Below, piece after piece: positions 6,651 through 14,654 of a stretch of 34,900 bases of DNA; the first letter of the stretch is position 1; each line of letters starts with the position of its first letter. This DNA comes from a virus: positions 1-34,900 of IMG/VR virus record IMGVR_UViG_3300042568_000974; one strand, written 5' to 3'. Below the pieces are notes generated by a model. That model ran no database searches. It was given only the letters and a program-made list of their open reading frames with translations, and was not told the DNA's origin. Made by a program: the position numbers and the translations under genes.

Positions 6651-6829
6651 TTGTTCCTGTCCCTCCACGCTTTACCCAGCGCCAGCACGGCGATGGCGAG
6701 GCCGCAAAAAAGCGTGCCCAGGCGCATCCCCGTTTCCAAATGCGGCAGCAGCGAGACGATCACGCTACCGAGCGAAGAGGCCACGGCCACGGTGGGTCGG
6801 GTAAAGAAATCTGAAAGCTCGTGGATCAT
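6647..6829 (-). CDS. Small two-pass membrane protein, second holin candidate
   Basis: A 60-residue frame starting in the stop of the gene upstream (ATGA). Hydrophobic segments at about 13-29 and 36-52 flank a short polar turn, and the C terminus is basic (KAWRDRNK). This is a typical holin or pinholin layout, but it lies inside the tail gene cluster, away from the lysis cassette. An antiholin paired with the protein at 2926-3084, or a membrane protein for DNA entry, are alternatives. Confidence 0.6.
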   Translation of the reverse strand: MIHELSDFFTRPTVAVASSLGSVIVSLLPHLETGMRLGTLFCGLAIAVLALGKAWRDRNK

Positions 6830-7683
6830 TGATACAGCGGGACGCGGTAAGAATTAGTGCCGATGCGAAACTCGACCCACGCGGCCACATTGGTCGTGTT
6901 GGCCGGGGCGTTCGTCGCGGGACGGGTCGAGGCGTTGGTCGAAAAGCGGATCGGGCGGGCAAACTCGGTGGCTCCGTCGCGGATAAGGGTCATCACTTCG
7001 TTGTTTGTGCCTCCGCCGCTATAGATCACGGCGTTGGTCGAGGCGTCCGCGCCGACCATCATAAGGGCGTTGTAACCAAAGACCGAGAACACAGCCACGC
7101 CGTTGCCGTTGGTGTTGGTCGATCGGAATCCGAATTGTGCCGAGCGGTTGGTGGCCTCTGCTGTGCCTACCCGGAAAAGCGTCTCGTTGCTAATCGTCGT
7201 GTTGTTTGACGCAATGAGGTTGGCGAGGCCGAGGAACGGCTCGTTGTTGGTGCGGTAGACGAAAAGAATCCCGTTGTTCGTGGCGGTCTGGTTGGTGATG
7301 ACGATGTTGCCGTCTGAAGTTATGTTGCGAAATTCCACGCTGTTCGTCGCACCGAGGTTGAGGTTGGTGCGGGTCGCGGCGGCCACGCTTGCCGGGTTTG
7401 TTCCTTGAAAAACAATCGGGAAATAAAACTCCATCGGCCCCTCAAAAGCAACGGCGGTTGCCTCCATGCGTATAACGTCCGAATCGAAATAAATAAAAGC
7501 GTCAGATCCCACCGTAGCAGACTCAATGCGGTCTGTGCGGATGGTGTTAGTAAAAGTTAGGACGTTGGTTCCCGAATACATTACCTGCCCGTTCGTCGTG
7601 TTATACATTAACGACTTCAGCGTCTGCCCGTGTCCGGTGGCCGCGCAAAGGGTGGCGAGAAGGATGGCGAGGAGGAGTTTCAT
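6826..7683 (-). CDS. Asn/Thr-rich fibre-like protein with an N-terminal signal peptide
   Basis: A 285-residue protein. The ATG at 7683 is chosen over the one at 7689 because a CTGACA motif sits 17 bases upstream; either gives nearly the same product. The first 20 residues (KLLLAILLATLCAATGHG) look like a Sec signal with cleavage near GHGQ. The remainder is rich in Asn and Thr (TNLNLG, NNTTISNETL, STNTNGNG) and reads as beta-helical fibre repeats ending in a compact tip (FRIGTNSYRVPLYQ). A secretion signal is unusual in a virion gene. It might place the protein in the host envelope, or be retained as a hydrophobic anchor. Confidence 0.65.
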   Translation of the reverse strand: MKLLLAILLATLCAATGHGQTLKSLMYNTTNGQVMYSGTNVLTFTNTIRTDRIESATVGSDAFIYFDSDVIRMEATAVAFEGPMEFYFPIVFQGTNPASVAAATRTNLNLGATNSVEFRNITSDGNIVITNQTATNNGILFVYRTNNEPFLGLANLIASNNTTISNETLFRVGTAEATNRSAQFGFRSTNTNGNGVAVFSVFGYNALMMVGADASTNAVIYSGGGTNNEVMTLIRDGATEFARPIRFSTNASTRPATNAPANTTNVAAWVEFRIGTNSYRVPLYQ

Positions 7684-7685
7684 AA

Positions 7686-8777
7686 TCATTGCTTGGCCGT
7701 TGTCAGGATGCCGCTCGAATCAACCGTGACCGTCCACACCCCGCCCGCGCCGTCCGAGAGGTTGAAGGAGTTGGCTGTGGTGGCCGGGAGCGGTGACGGG
7801 CTGGTGGAGGTAATGATGTCCGCCGAGATGTCGGCGGTGGTGGCGTAAGTCTGGCGCTTGCCGCTGCCGCTTACCTCAACCTCAAAGCGAAGGTTGTTGG
7901 TGTTGCCCGCACTGATGAGGCTGGCGACTTCCGAAGTGTTGAAGGAGACGTTGGCCGACAAGGACGGTGCCCCTGCAAGCGTGTTTCCAGACAGAGTTAG
8001 CGCGCCGAAATTGATGTTGGCTTGGCTGTTGGCGAACGCAAACGTGAAGCCGTTTGATCTGTCGCCCGTGACAACGATTTGCGGGGCCGAGCCGATCGTG
8101 ATTCCCGCATCGACGAAAGCCTGCTGAATATCCGAGGCCGTGGCGTTGTAAGCCAGCTGCGGTGTAGTAATGGCGTCCAGCGTGGCCGTTCCTCCCCCGC
8201 TTGTGACCGCTGCGGCAATGGCCGCGCCACCGACCGAAGCGGCGATGCGAAAGGTGTCTTTGGTGCGCGCCGAGACAAAATAGGCGGCATTGCTGAAAGT
8301 GCTGCCGCTAATAGTGAACGAGGAAAGCGTGACGGCTTGGCCGTCCAGCAGGCCGTGGTTTGCTGCGGTAAAGACTCCCGCCGAGACGCTGCTGACTGTG
8401 ACGTTGCGCGAGGGCATGGTCAGCGCATAGCTGCCCGTGGCTGGGACGCCGCTAAAGGTTAGCCGCTGCACCTCATTCGCCCCGCTGCCGCCATTGGTGA
8501 GCGTGGTAATGCTCGCGGTGATGGTTGTAGAAACCGCCGTCCAAGAGGTCTGCAATGCCGCCGGGGTTGTAAGGCCCACGGCCAGCTTTACCGTGTTGGC
8601 CGAGTAGTCGCGGTATTCGTAGGGCTGCGCCAAGTTGCCTGTGGGCTTGAGGAAATAAAGCTCCACGGCCTCCACGTCTTCCCGAAAAAAGAGGTTCGTC
8701 GGCGCGGGGACAGTCGTATCCGGCGAGGCGACAAACGAGCGGTTTGCGGTATCGAGATAAAAGCGGCGCGGCTCCAT
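7686..8777 (-). CDS. Tail tip or fibre-related virion protein
   Basis: A 363-residue, Ser/Thr/Ala-rich beta protein. The N-terminal 60 residues (ending YEYRDYSANTVKLAVG) resemble a small domain placed before fibre modules in siphophage tail tips. The middle contains repeated beta phrases, such as a segment around SYALTMPSRNVTV and another around ITTPQLAYNATASDIQQAF, the latter typical of many phage structural proteins. The TTGACA motif lies 16 bases upstream of the ATG. No enzyme motif is seen. Confidence 0.65.
   Translation of the reverse strand: MEPRRFYLDTANRSFVASPDTTVPAPTNLFFREDVEAVELYFLKPTGNLAQPYEYRDYSANTVKLAVGLTTPAALQTSWTAVSTTITASITTLTNGGSGANEVQRLTFSGVPATGSYALTMPSRNVTVSSVSAGVFTAANHGLLDGQAVTLSSFTISGSTFSNAAYFVSARTKDTFRIAASVGGAAIAAAVTSGGGTATLDAITTPQLAYNATASDIQQAFVDAGITIGSAPQIVVTGDRSNGFTFAFANSQANINFGALTLSGNTLAGAPSLSANVSFNTSEVASLISAGNTNNLRFEVEVSGSGKRQTYATTADISADIITSTSPSPLPATTANSFNLSDGAGGVWTVTVDSSGILTTAKQ
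7701..7706 (-). promoter_or_regulatory. CTGACA variant of the start-associated motif
   Basis: 17 bases before the ATG at 7683. One-base variant of TTGACA at the same distance range, used to select this start. Confidence 0.4.
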
Positions 8778-8793
8778 TCAAGGAAACCGCAGG

Positions 8794-8799
8794 TGTCAA
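8794..8799 (-). promoter_or_regulatory. TTGACA start-associated motif
   Basis: 16 bases before the ATG at 8777. No good Shine-Dalgarno site lies between. Confidence 0.6.
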
Positions 8800-8806
8800 A
8801 GCGCCG

Positions 8807-9034
8807 TCACTGTTGATCGGCCCGGTCGCAGCATCCGCTGATGCGCGGGCGGTGGCCGGGGTGTGCAGTCTCGGCCTTCGCATCGAAGGCGGCTTTGGCT
8901 TCGGGGGTGTTCTGCCCGCTCTTCATACATTGCAGACAGTTGCCGAGCCAAGGGCTTCCGCCATACCAGCCAAGGGCACAGTGGAATTGGCCGCGATCGC
9001 GGCCAGAGGGGCGGGATTGGTGGGGGCAGTTCAT
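8807..9034 (-). CDS. Cysteine-rich small protein, possible zinc-binding virion component
   Basis: A 75-residue frame; the ATG at 9034 overlaps the upstream stop (ATGA), and an ATG at 9046 in the same frame would lie inside the upstream gene. Cysteines at 3, 19, 33, 36, 68 and 69 include a CLQC knuckle, so a zinc-binding or disulfide-bonded fold is likely. The middle has an aromatic patch (CALGWYGGSPWLGNC). It sits in the tail tip cluster. No family is recognised. Confidence 0.6.
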   Translation of the reverse strand: MNCPHQSRPSGRDRGQFHCALGWYGGSPWLGNCLQCMKSGQNTPEAKAAFDAKAETAHPGHRPRISGCCDRADQQ

Positions 9035-9732
9035 GCAACAGAACAATCGCCGTATTCCCCTGCCGGGCTGTTGTAGGGGCCAGCATCCGTGCGGAAGCTG
9101 TTGTTAAAACGCCAAAGGATTCTCCCCATGCCGTTGTTGGCGGCGTCTTGAGCGGAGGCGCGGGTGCGGTAAAAAAGCTCGCCGTTCACGTCTCCGTTTC
9201 CGTTGCGACTGCGCCAAACGCAAAGCTCTTCACGCACAAGGGTAAAAGTCCCGTTGCTGCATTGCGCGGTGTAGGAGTCTTTGAAGTTGTCGTAAAACCA
9301 AATGTCGTTGTTGCCAAATCCTCCCGTTGGTTGATCTTCTGGATCGTTTGGATCTCCAAATAGGCACAATCCTAAACCGGGATCAATTTCTCCTGCGCGC
9401 CCGACATACTCGTCCGTTGTTTCTGGGTAATAATAGATCATGAAGGGGTTTGACCCATAAATTCTTATTGTCGAATCGCCGGGGAAACGGTTTGCTGGCC
9501 CAATATTTTTTTGAAGCAATCTTGGCCCATCTAACTCGTTTATGTAGTTGGAGAACATTATTCCCTCTTCAGGCCAATCTTCTTCCGTATAAAGAATGTT
9601 CAGTTTGTCGATGGGATACATACAGCAATCCGAAGGTGTTCCGGCGCAGCACTCGCAACTGATCCGTGTCACGCCGTTTACAACCTTGGTGATGACTCTG
9701 CCGCCCGCAGTGAGTTTAATCGGAAGCGGCAC
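9031..9732 (-). CDS. Cysteine-containing tail-module protein
   Basis: A 233-residue protein starting with GTG. It has one of the few clear Shine-Dalgarno sites in the late module (GGAGGAGGG, about 7 bases upstream). The N-terminal 40 residues contain the cluster CECC and DCC, and further Cys lie near the C terminus. The centre is acidic and aromatic (IYYYPETTDEY, NDIWFYDNF), consistent with a beta-rich surface protein. It lies between small tail genes downstream of the tape measure. Function is not recognised. Its A/T-richer codons around residues 50-130 differ from its neighbours and hint at recent acquisition of that part. Confidence 0.6.
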   Translation of the reverse strand: MPLPIKLTAGGRVITKVVNGVTRISCECCAGTPSDCCMYPIDKLNILYTEEDWPEEGIMFSNYINELDGPRLLQKNIGPANRFPGDSTIRIYGSNPFMIYYYPETTDEYVGRAGEIDPGLGLCLFGDPNDPEDQPTGGFGNNDIWFYDNFKDSYTAQCSNGTFTLVREELCVWRSRNGNGDVNGELFYRTRASAQDAANNGMGRILWRFNNSFRTDAGPYNSPAGEYGDCSVA

Positions 9733-9735
9733 GGC

Positions 9736-10002
9736 CTATCCCTCCTCCGCGCAGGCTTCCGTCGGCAACCATTGAATGATGCCGCCTACGGAACCGAGAA
9801 CCGCCGTCCCGCCGGGGGGCGTCGGGATATTGAAATACCAACCGTTCTCGTCGTAGGACAAATTCAGGCGCTCCATGATGCCGACTTTTTGCGGCATACA
9901 GGCGCGGAAGTTTTTATCGAGCTTGGACGCGCTGACGTTGCGGGGGGGATCTTTTTTGAGATCGTCCGAAAATCGTGCCAGTCCTGTGCTGTCGCTGCCC
10001 AT
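9736..10002 (-). CDS. Small tail-module protein of unknown function
   Basis: An 88-residue protein with a basic N-terminal half (DDLKKDPPRNVSASKLDKNFRA) and a C-terminal half with a tandem Gly pattern (TPPGGTAVLGSVGGIIQW). It starts 5 bases after the preceding stop. It has no membrane segment and no enzyme motif. The position after the tape measure and one other gene suggests a distal tail or tail tip part. Confidence 0.55.
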   Translation of the reverse strand: MGSDSTGLARFSDDLKKDPPRNVSASKLDKNFRACMPQKVGIMERLNLSYDENGWYFNIPTPPGGTAVLGSVGGIIQWLPTEACAEEG

Positions 10003-10007
10003 AATCG

Positions 10008-10688
10008 TTAGGCCATATTCACAAACTCAGGCGAGGCCGATTCCGTGATGATATAGACGCGGCCACGCTGCTCGATAGAGACCGAGACGATGTCTTGCTG
10101 CGGGGGGAAAAGACTGATGGCGCTGAATCCGCCCGTGCTAACCGAGGAGGTAAAGCCTGCGCTGTTTTTGTAGTTCCTGATATTTTCGGCGCGCGCGGTT
10201 GGTTCCTTGCGGTCGTTGATGTTGAAGCTGCAATGCTGGATCGAGACGGCAACGGCGGTGTAGTCGAAGGTGGCCACTGCCGTGTTGGCTGGCAACGCGG
10301 GGCCGATGGTGACGGTCGAATACGTCACGGTGTTGCTGGCGGTTTTGGTCGTTGAGCTTTCGCTGTATTGGCCCTTGGAAAGAGTGCTAATGCCCGCGTA
10401 GGTCGCTTCGATGAGGGCTATGCCCTTATCGACGGTGTTGGAGTAATCGACCAGAAAGACGTTGCCACTTTTGAGCGGCATCGCGGCCAAGTCGGCGGGC
10501 AAGGCCAGCGGGGGGATGGAGTCGGGTGCGAAATTTTGGAGATTGCGCGCCAGGACAAGCGGTGTGGCGAGGCAAGCAAACGACATCCGCGCCTCGACCA
10601 AGCCGTTTGTCTGCGTGTTGACCGAGTGGCCGAGCAGGACGAGCCCGCCTGCGGCAAATTCGGGGGTGGAGCGGATCGTGTAGCTCAT
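10008..10688 (-). CDS. Distal tail-like structural protein
   Basis: 226 residues from the ATG at 10688, which overlaps the tape measure stop (ATGA). The longer open frame to 11339 is rejected because it lies inside the tape measure gene and is low-complexity. The protein is beta-rich with many Thr/Ser and ends QRGRVYIITESASPEFV. Phage genes immediately after the tape measure usually encode distal tail or minor tail proteins. No specific family is recognised. Confidence 0.6.
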   Translation of the reverse strand: MSYTIRSTPEFAAGGLVLLGHSVNTQTNGLVEARMSFACLATPLVLARNLQNFAPDSIPPLALPADLAAMPLKSGNVFLVDYSNTVDKGIALIEATYAGISTLSKGQYSESSTTKTASNTVTYSTVTIGPALPANTAVATFDYTAVAVSIQHCSFNINDRKEPTARAENIRNYKNSAGFTSSVSTGGFSAISLFPPQQDIVSVSIEQRGRVYIITESASPEFVNMA

Positions 10689-12727
10689 GTTGTGAGGGCG
10701 TTTTGCGGCAGGCGGTCGCGGATTTCTTTGATGAGGGACTGCAAGCTGGCCTCGCTGGCGAGGGCGACTTGCGCCGCCTGCGATTTCCCGCCTTCGGCGT
10801 TGCGCGCTGATTCCTCTTCGCGCAGACGTTCTCCGGGTGTTTTTTGCTGGTCGCGGACGAAGCGGTCGAAGTCCTCGCGTTTGCCGAATGGGTTTTCTTG
10901 GCGGAAACGATTCTGAAGCTCGCCCATGTTTTTGAGCGGACTGTCCTTGCCAAAGAGCGAATCGGTGGCGGAGCGGCGGGACATTAAATCCTGCGCGCGC
11001 CTTTCGGCGTTGCGCTCGGCGCGCAGTTCCGTGTTGGCGGCGGTCGAAAAGAAGCCCTTGTCCATGAGTTCCGACACGCGCGAGGTGCGGCGGTTTTTGT
11101 CGGCCTCGATGCGGAAGAGGTTGGCGCGGGCGCTGGCGTCGGTTTCGGCGGCTTTGCGGAGGGTATCGAGGGCGGTGCCGGGTCTGGGGGCGGAGGTGCC
11201 GCCTCCACCACCGCCGCTGCTGCCGCCCCCGCCAGGCGAAGCGCCCCTTTCGGGCTCTGCCGTTTCCGCATTGGCCGCCCTGCGAGCCAAATCGTCTCGT
11301 CCCGTTTTTTCCAAAACAGAGTCGTAGGTCTTCATCCACTCGGCCTTCTTTTTGGCTTCGTCGGTTCCGAACGCCATTGTTTCGGCGAGTTCCACCTCTT
11401 TCTCGATTTGTGCAATAGACTTTTGCAAGGCTTGCTCTTGCAAGCGAAGGCGCTCCCTGTGCGCGGCGTTCACATCGCGAGCCGCCATTTCAAGATCGCC
11501 CTCGTATTTGATGCCAGCTTCTATAAGGTCTTTGAACTCCGTCAGGTCGGCGGCGAGCGCATCGTTTCCTGCGGATTGGGCCTCTTTAATTTGCAAATTG
11601 ATGCGGGCGATTTCCTGCGATAAAGCCTTCTTTTCTTCGGAGGCTTGTTTGTCCGCCTTAGTGGCTTTGGCCGTTTCTTCCGTCTCTGCGGTTAGCTGTT
11701 GCTGAGACTGTATAGTTTTTTGTTTCGCTTCGGCGCGCTCGCGCTCAATCTTTGCAACCTCACGAAGCACAACCAATTCCATTTCGGCCTCCTGCCGCAT
11801 GGTCATATTGCTCGGTGTTGTTTGTGGCAACTGGCCGCGATTACGAAGGTTGGTTAGTGCTTGCTCTTTATCGGCTTCGCTTTGGCGTTCCTCTGGGGTT
11901 TGCCCGCCAGCGCGAAGGCTTTCGCCAAAAGTAAATGGAGCGGCAAGTGCGCGCATTGCCATTTCGGCTGCACTTGCATTTTTTGCTACATCCAAAAATC
12001 TTTCTGCGAGCGATGTAAAAAAAACAATAACTGGCGCGGTGATACTTGCCTGTGCTTGTAGCGATACCTTTTCAAGTGCGTCGTTGGCATCCGCAATCTT
12101 TTTGACGGCCTCGTCGCTGACCACCGAGGCGCCAGCCATTGCGGACTTCAGCCCGTCCACATTGCTGATAAGCGGAATCAAATCCGCCGCACGCATACCA
12201 ATCAGTTTGAGGATTTCGTTTTGCTTGCTTGCGTTCCCATTTGCCGCCTTAAACGCCTCGGCCACGGTCAACAGCTTTTTGTCCAAGGATGCCCGCTCAA
12301 ACTCACGGGCATTGATTCCGGCGCGCTCAAAGGTTTCGGCGGCGGCGCCGCCTTCGTTGACGGCCTGCGTAGCGGCCACGCCGGCCTTGGTCATGGCGCG
12401 GGCGACCATATCTATGTCGCTGCCAGCCAATTTTGCGGCCTCTCCCACGCGCTGGATGGATTCGGCGCTGGTGCCAAAGCGAACCGCAAGGTCATTCACT
12501 CGGTCGAAATGCTCCATTACGCGGCGGATCTCCGCAATAATGATTGTCCCACTGAAAGCCACGCCGACCGAGGCCATGACGCTTTGCAGCTTTCCGAATC
12601 CAGCGGAAATGCTGTTTGTGTTGGCCTCGATCTGTTGCGCCGCCTGCTTAATTTTGCGCGGCATCGCCTCAACGGCCTTGTTGTATTCCGTTGTATCAGC
12701 GCCAAACTTGAAAACAGATCCGACCAT
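10685..12727 (-). CDS. Tail tape measure protein
   Basis: A 680-residue, mostly helical protein. The N-terminal 250 residues show the pattern of tape measure proteins: FGADTTEYNKAV, then a coiled coil, a hydrophobic hairpin (MASVGVAFSGTIIIAEI), and DLAVRFGTSAESIQRVGEAA with later helical repeats. A second hydrophobic segment is at about 225-245. Residues 290-450 are strongly charged coiled coil, then a Gly/Ser/Pro-rich linker (about 495-520). If it spans a siphovirus tail at about 0.15 nm per residue, the tail would be near 100 nm. It follows the chaperone gene pair as in lambda-like phages. A TTGACA motif lies 16 bases before the start, with a GAAAGGG site. Confidence 0.9.
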   Translation of the reverse strand: MVGSVFKFGADTTEYNKAVEAMPRKIKQAAQQIEANTNSISAGFGKLQSVMASVGVAFSGTIIIAEIRRVMEHFDRVNDLAVRFGTSAESIQRVGEAAKLAGSDIDMVARAMTKAGVAATQAVNEGGAAAETFERAGINAREFERASLDKKLLTVAEAFKAANGNASKQNEILKLIGMRAADLIPLISNVDGLKSAMAGASVVSDEAVKKIADANDALEKVSLQAQASITAPVIVFFTSLAERFLDVAKNASAAEMAMRALAAPFTFGESLRAGGQTPEERQSEADKEQALTNLRNRGQLPQTTPSNMTMRQEAEMELVVLREVAKIERERAEAKQKTIQSQQQLTAETEETAKATKADKQASEEKKALSQEIARINLQIKEAQSAGNDALAADLTEFKDLIEAGIKYEGDLEMAARDVNAAHRERLRLQEQALQKSIAQIEKEVELAETMAFGTDEAKKKAEWMKTYDSVLEKTGRDDLARRAANAETAEPERGASPGGGGSSGGGGGGTSAPRPGTALDTLRKAAETDASARANLFRIEADKNRRTSRVSELMDKGFFSTAANTELRAERNAERRAQDLMSRRSATDSLFGKDSPLKNMGELQNRFRQENPFGKREDFDRFVRDQQKTPGERLREEESARNAEGGKSQAAQVALASEASLQSLIKEIRDRLPQNALTT

Positions 12728-12743
12728 TTTGCCCTTTCTTTAG

Positions 12744-12749
12744 TGTCAA
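12744..12749 (-). promoter_or_regulatory. TTGACA start-associated motif before the tape measure gene
   Basis: 16 bases before the ATG at 12727. The TGA inside the hexamer is also the stop codon of the upstream gene. Confidence 0.6.
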
Positions 12750-13519
12750 GCCGCCTTCATCAAGTCGGGGTATCGGCGGGAAATGATGTTGACCTTGCTC
12801 TTGGCGTTTTTTTTCATCGCGCTATTGAAGAACGTGACCCGGCTGCGGATAGCAGATCGCAGCGCCTTGTCGCCCCCGGCTTCTACCACGGAGAGCCGCC
12901 CGAAGTTCTGGCCTTGAATTACGAAATTCATGCCGCGCAGCGTGCCGTTGGTTGATGCCTTGACGGCAAAGGGCTTTTTGTTTTGAGCGTTGCGAACTTG
13001 CGACGGCGCCCTGACCGGGATTCCGAGGATATTGGCGATTTGCAGCCAGTGTTTTGCCGAGACGCCCGCGCGCGAAATCTTGTCTTTGAGCGACTTGGCG
13101 CGGCGCTGGCGCAGTTCGTTCCATAGCCAGTTCGGGTGCTTGTGCCTGCCCGCCCCGCCCGCCTTGTGTTTGCCGCCGACAAATGGCGGGAGCGCGTATT
13201 TCAGCTTGCCGTTTGTGGACTGCCCACGGCGCTGACCCGCCTGCCGCGCCAGCCGCTCTCTGACATTTGGGTTGTTGCTGCGCGTCTCTGGGCCTCCGTA
13301 GGCAATGTCCTGGCTGGTCATCTTTTGGTTAAAAAAGTTCCGCATGACTTTTTGCGGCGTTGCTTTTTTCGTTCTGTCTATCGTGATTTCCAGCACCTTG
13401 CCCACTTCATGCCGCAGCACAGTTTCAAACTGCTGCCCGGTGATTTTCATAAGATCACGGCAAGCTGCGCTGAAAGCGTTGAATTGCTTTCCGCGCACCG
13501 CCTTGAGTCTTATCGCCAT
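12746..13519 (-). CDS. Basic protein between tail chaperone and tape measure genes
   Basis: 257 residues from the ATG at 13519; a GTG at 13531 would extend it by four residues but overlaps the chaperone frame. The protein is highly basic throughout (QRRGQSTNGKLKYAL, RRAKSLKDKISRAG, KKNAKSKVN), with conserved-looking aromatic clusters (HPNWLWNEL). It may be a minor tail or tail completion protein. I do not recognise the family. A CTGACA motif lies 14 bases before the start. Confidence 0.65.
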   Translation of the reverse strand: MAIRLKAVRGKQFNAFSAACRDLMKITGQQFETVLRHEVGKVLEITIDRTKKATPQKVMRNFFNQKMTSQDIAYGGPETRSNNPNVRERLARQAGQRRGQSTNGKLKYALPPFVGGKHKAGGAGRHKHPNWLWNELRQRRAKSLKDKISRAGVSAKHWLQIANILGIPVRAPSQVRNAQNKKPFAVKASTNGTLRGMNFVIQGQNFGRLSVVEAGGDKALRSAIRSRVTFFNSAMKKNAKSKVNIISRRYPDLMKAA

Positions 13520-13521
13520 AC

Positions 13522-14138
13522 CTATGCGCACCCTGTCAGCGCCTCGGCCAGCAGATCGTCGATAGATTGCCTCCCCTGCTCTTTGTCTATAGGCCAGCGC
13601 GGTTTGCGACCGCTTGCCAGTTCGTCGTAAATGATTAGCTGATTGACCACGGCCAACGGCGTGCGCCAGATGGTCTGGTCGATACTGAAGCCGTATTTGG
13701 TCAAGCGCGCGGCTATCGCCAACTGGAAGGCGGGCCGCGCTATGCTTTTGGGTCGGCTAAACCCGCGCCCCCGCCGTCACTGGCAATCAGGCTGGCGGTG
13801 AAGGCTTCCATCTGGTCTTTGACCCACGGCTGAAACTGCGGCACGTCGGACACCGGACGGCTGACCATGAAATCGTAGATGGACGGCAAAAGCGCCTGTG
13901 GCTTTCCGAAGGCCGCGCGCAGCGTTTCTTCGGGAACGTGGTGGATGTAAACGAAGCTCAGAAGGTCAAAGCTCCAATCGTCGCCGTAGGATTCGCCTGC
14001 GGCGGATTTTATGCGCCTGTGCAGGCTCCATGTTCCAAGCGTCATGGGGCGAAGCTCCAAGCCGCAGATGGTTTGTGTTCCGCCGAGAGCAGCCGTTTCC
14101 AGCGCCTCTGCCCTTTTCTCTGGGTCAATATCTTGCAT
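13522..14138 (-). CDS. Tail assembly chaperone, -1 frameshift product (G-T type)
   Basis: Predicted fusion of the 13740-14138 frame with the downstream frame ending at 13522, joined by a -1 slip at CCCAAAA (13746-13752). The product would be about 205 residues: 131 from the first frame and 74 from the second. The second frame has no convincing start; the first available codon is TTG at 13722 with no ribosome-binding site. It begins exactly in the -1 register after the slip. Its residues (LTKYGFSIDQTIWRTPLAVVNQLI) resemble the T part of siphophage chaperones. As in lambda gpG/gpGT, both forms would coat the tape measure during tail assembly, and the gene lies just upstream of it. Confidence 0.8.
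13534..13539 (-). promoter_or_regulatory. CTGACA variant of the start-associated motif
   Basis: 14 bases before the ATG at 13519. Confidence 0.4.
13740..14138 (-). CDS. Tail assembly chaperone, unshifted form (G type)
   Basis: A 132-residue acidic protein with a central segment CGLELRPMTLGTWSLHRRIK and a helical C-terminal half. The size, the position between tail tube and tape measure, and the slippery sequence four codons before the stop all fit a lambda gpG-like chaperone. TTGACA lies 16 bases upstream of the ATG, and a strong terminator hairpin lies just before that. This gene may therefore need read-through or its own promoter. Confidence 0.8.
   Translation of the reverse strand: MQDIDPEKRAEALETAALGGTQTICGLELRPMTLGTWSLHRRIKSAAGESYGDDWSFDLLSFVYIHHVPEETLRAAFGKPQALLPSIYDFMVSRPVSDVPQFQPWVKDQMEAFTASLIASDGGGAGLADPKA
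13746..13752 (-). promoter_or_regulatory. Slippery heptamer CCCAAAA for -1 frameshifting
   Basis: On the minus strand the codons are GAC CCA AAA GCA TAG, so the heptamer is in the C-CCA-AAA register needed for simultaneous -1 slippage. The shifted frame stays open for 74 codons. A GC-rich stretch follows (GCGCGGCCCGCC), which may slow the ribosome. Confidence 0.8.
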
Positions 14139-14154
14139 ATCGACCGCGCGCCGC

Positions 14155-14160
14155 TGTCAA
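14155..14160 (-). promoter_or_regulatory. TTGACA start-associated motif before the tail chaperone gene
   Basis: 16 bases before the ATG at 14138. It lies between the terminator hairpin and the start and has no Shine-Dalgarno site nearby. Confidence 0.6.
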
Positions 14161-14166
14161 AAGAAA

Positions 14167-14192
14167 CAGGGCGGAGCCGAAGCCCCGCCCTG
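14167..14192 (-). terminator. Strong hairpin terminator after gene 14217-14618
   Basis: CAGGGCGG pairs with CCGCCCTG, extended by GC pairs to a TTCG loop. Leftward it is followed by TTTCTTTT, so it is a good intrinsic terminator for the minus strand. Confidence 0.8.
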
Positions 14193-14216
14193 CACACACA
14201 CCATGCCAGAACAAAG

Positions 14217-14618
14217 TTACATGATAAGCTGGGCCAGATCGCGCTTGGTGGTGGCGTCGAGGTTCTTGTCGGCCAGCATGACGCCGCCTTGCGGGAGGTT
14301 TACCAAGACAAGCTGGCGGGTCTTCTTAAAGATCACGTCGAGCAAAAGCTCGCGGTTGTAGAGAGCGGCGCGGGCTCCCGGCAGATCGGGCAACTGGTCG
14401 CGCAGGGCTTCGCAGGCTTCTTGGCCTTCAATGATGGCCTGCACAATGGAGCCTGTAGCTACGCCGTTTGCGCCATCGCACCTATACCAGTAATGAACGG
14501 TCTCCTTGCCCTTGTGGATGACGCGGCTGATGGGGTCTTGCTGCCGCAGCGGGACGCCAACGGTGCAAAGGCACGAGGCGACCTTGGTGTCGGTGGTGGC
14601 GTAATACGGTTCCTGCAT
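14217..14618 (-). CDS. Tail-module protein of unknown function
   Basis: A 133-residue protein with a central YWYRCDGANGV segment and a helical C-terminal half (ACEALRDQLPDLPGARAALYNREL, written in part). It lies between the tail tube candidate and the chaperone gene and is followed by a strong terminator, which suggests abundant expression of the genes before it. No known fold is recognised, and it does not look like a beta-rich tube protein. A minor tail or assembly role is the likeliest. Confidence 0.6.
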   Translation of the reverse strand: MQEPYYATTDTKVASCLCTVGVPLRQQDPISRVIHKGKETVHYWYRCDGANGVATGSIVQAIIEGQEACEALRDQLPDLPGARAALYNRELLLDVIFKKTRQLVLVNLPQGGVMLADKNLDATTKRDLAQLIM

Positions 14619-14654
14619 AATCTCTAATCTCTAAGCGCCGTCAGGCGCGGGGGC

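Noticed and set aside
10689-11339. Upstream extension of the gene at 10008-10688
   Set aside because: The extension lies inside the tape measure gene and is Arg-rich low complexity; the ATG at 10688 overlaps the stop cleanly.
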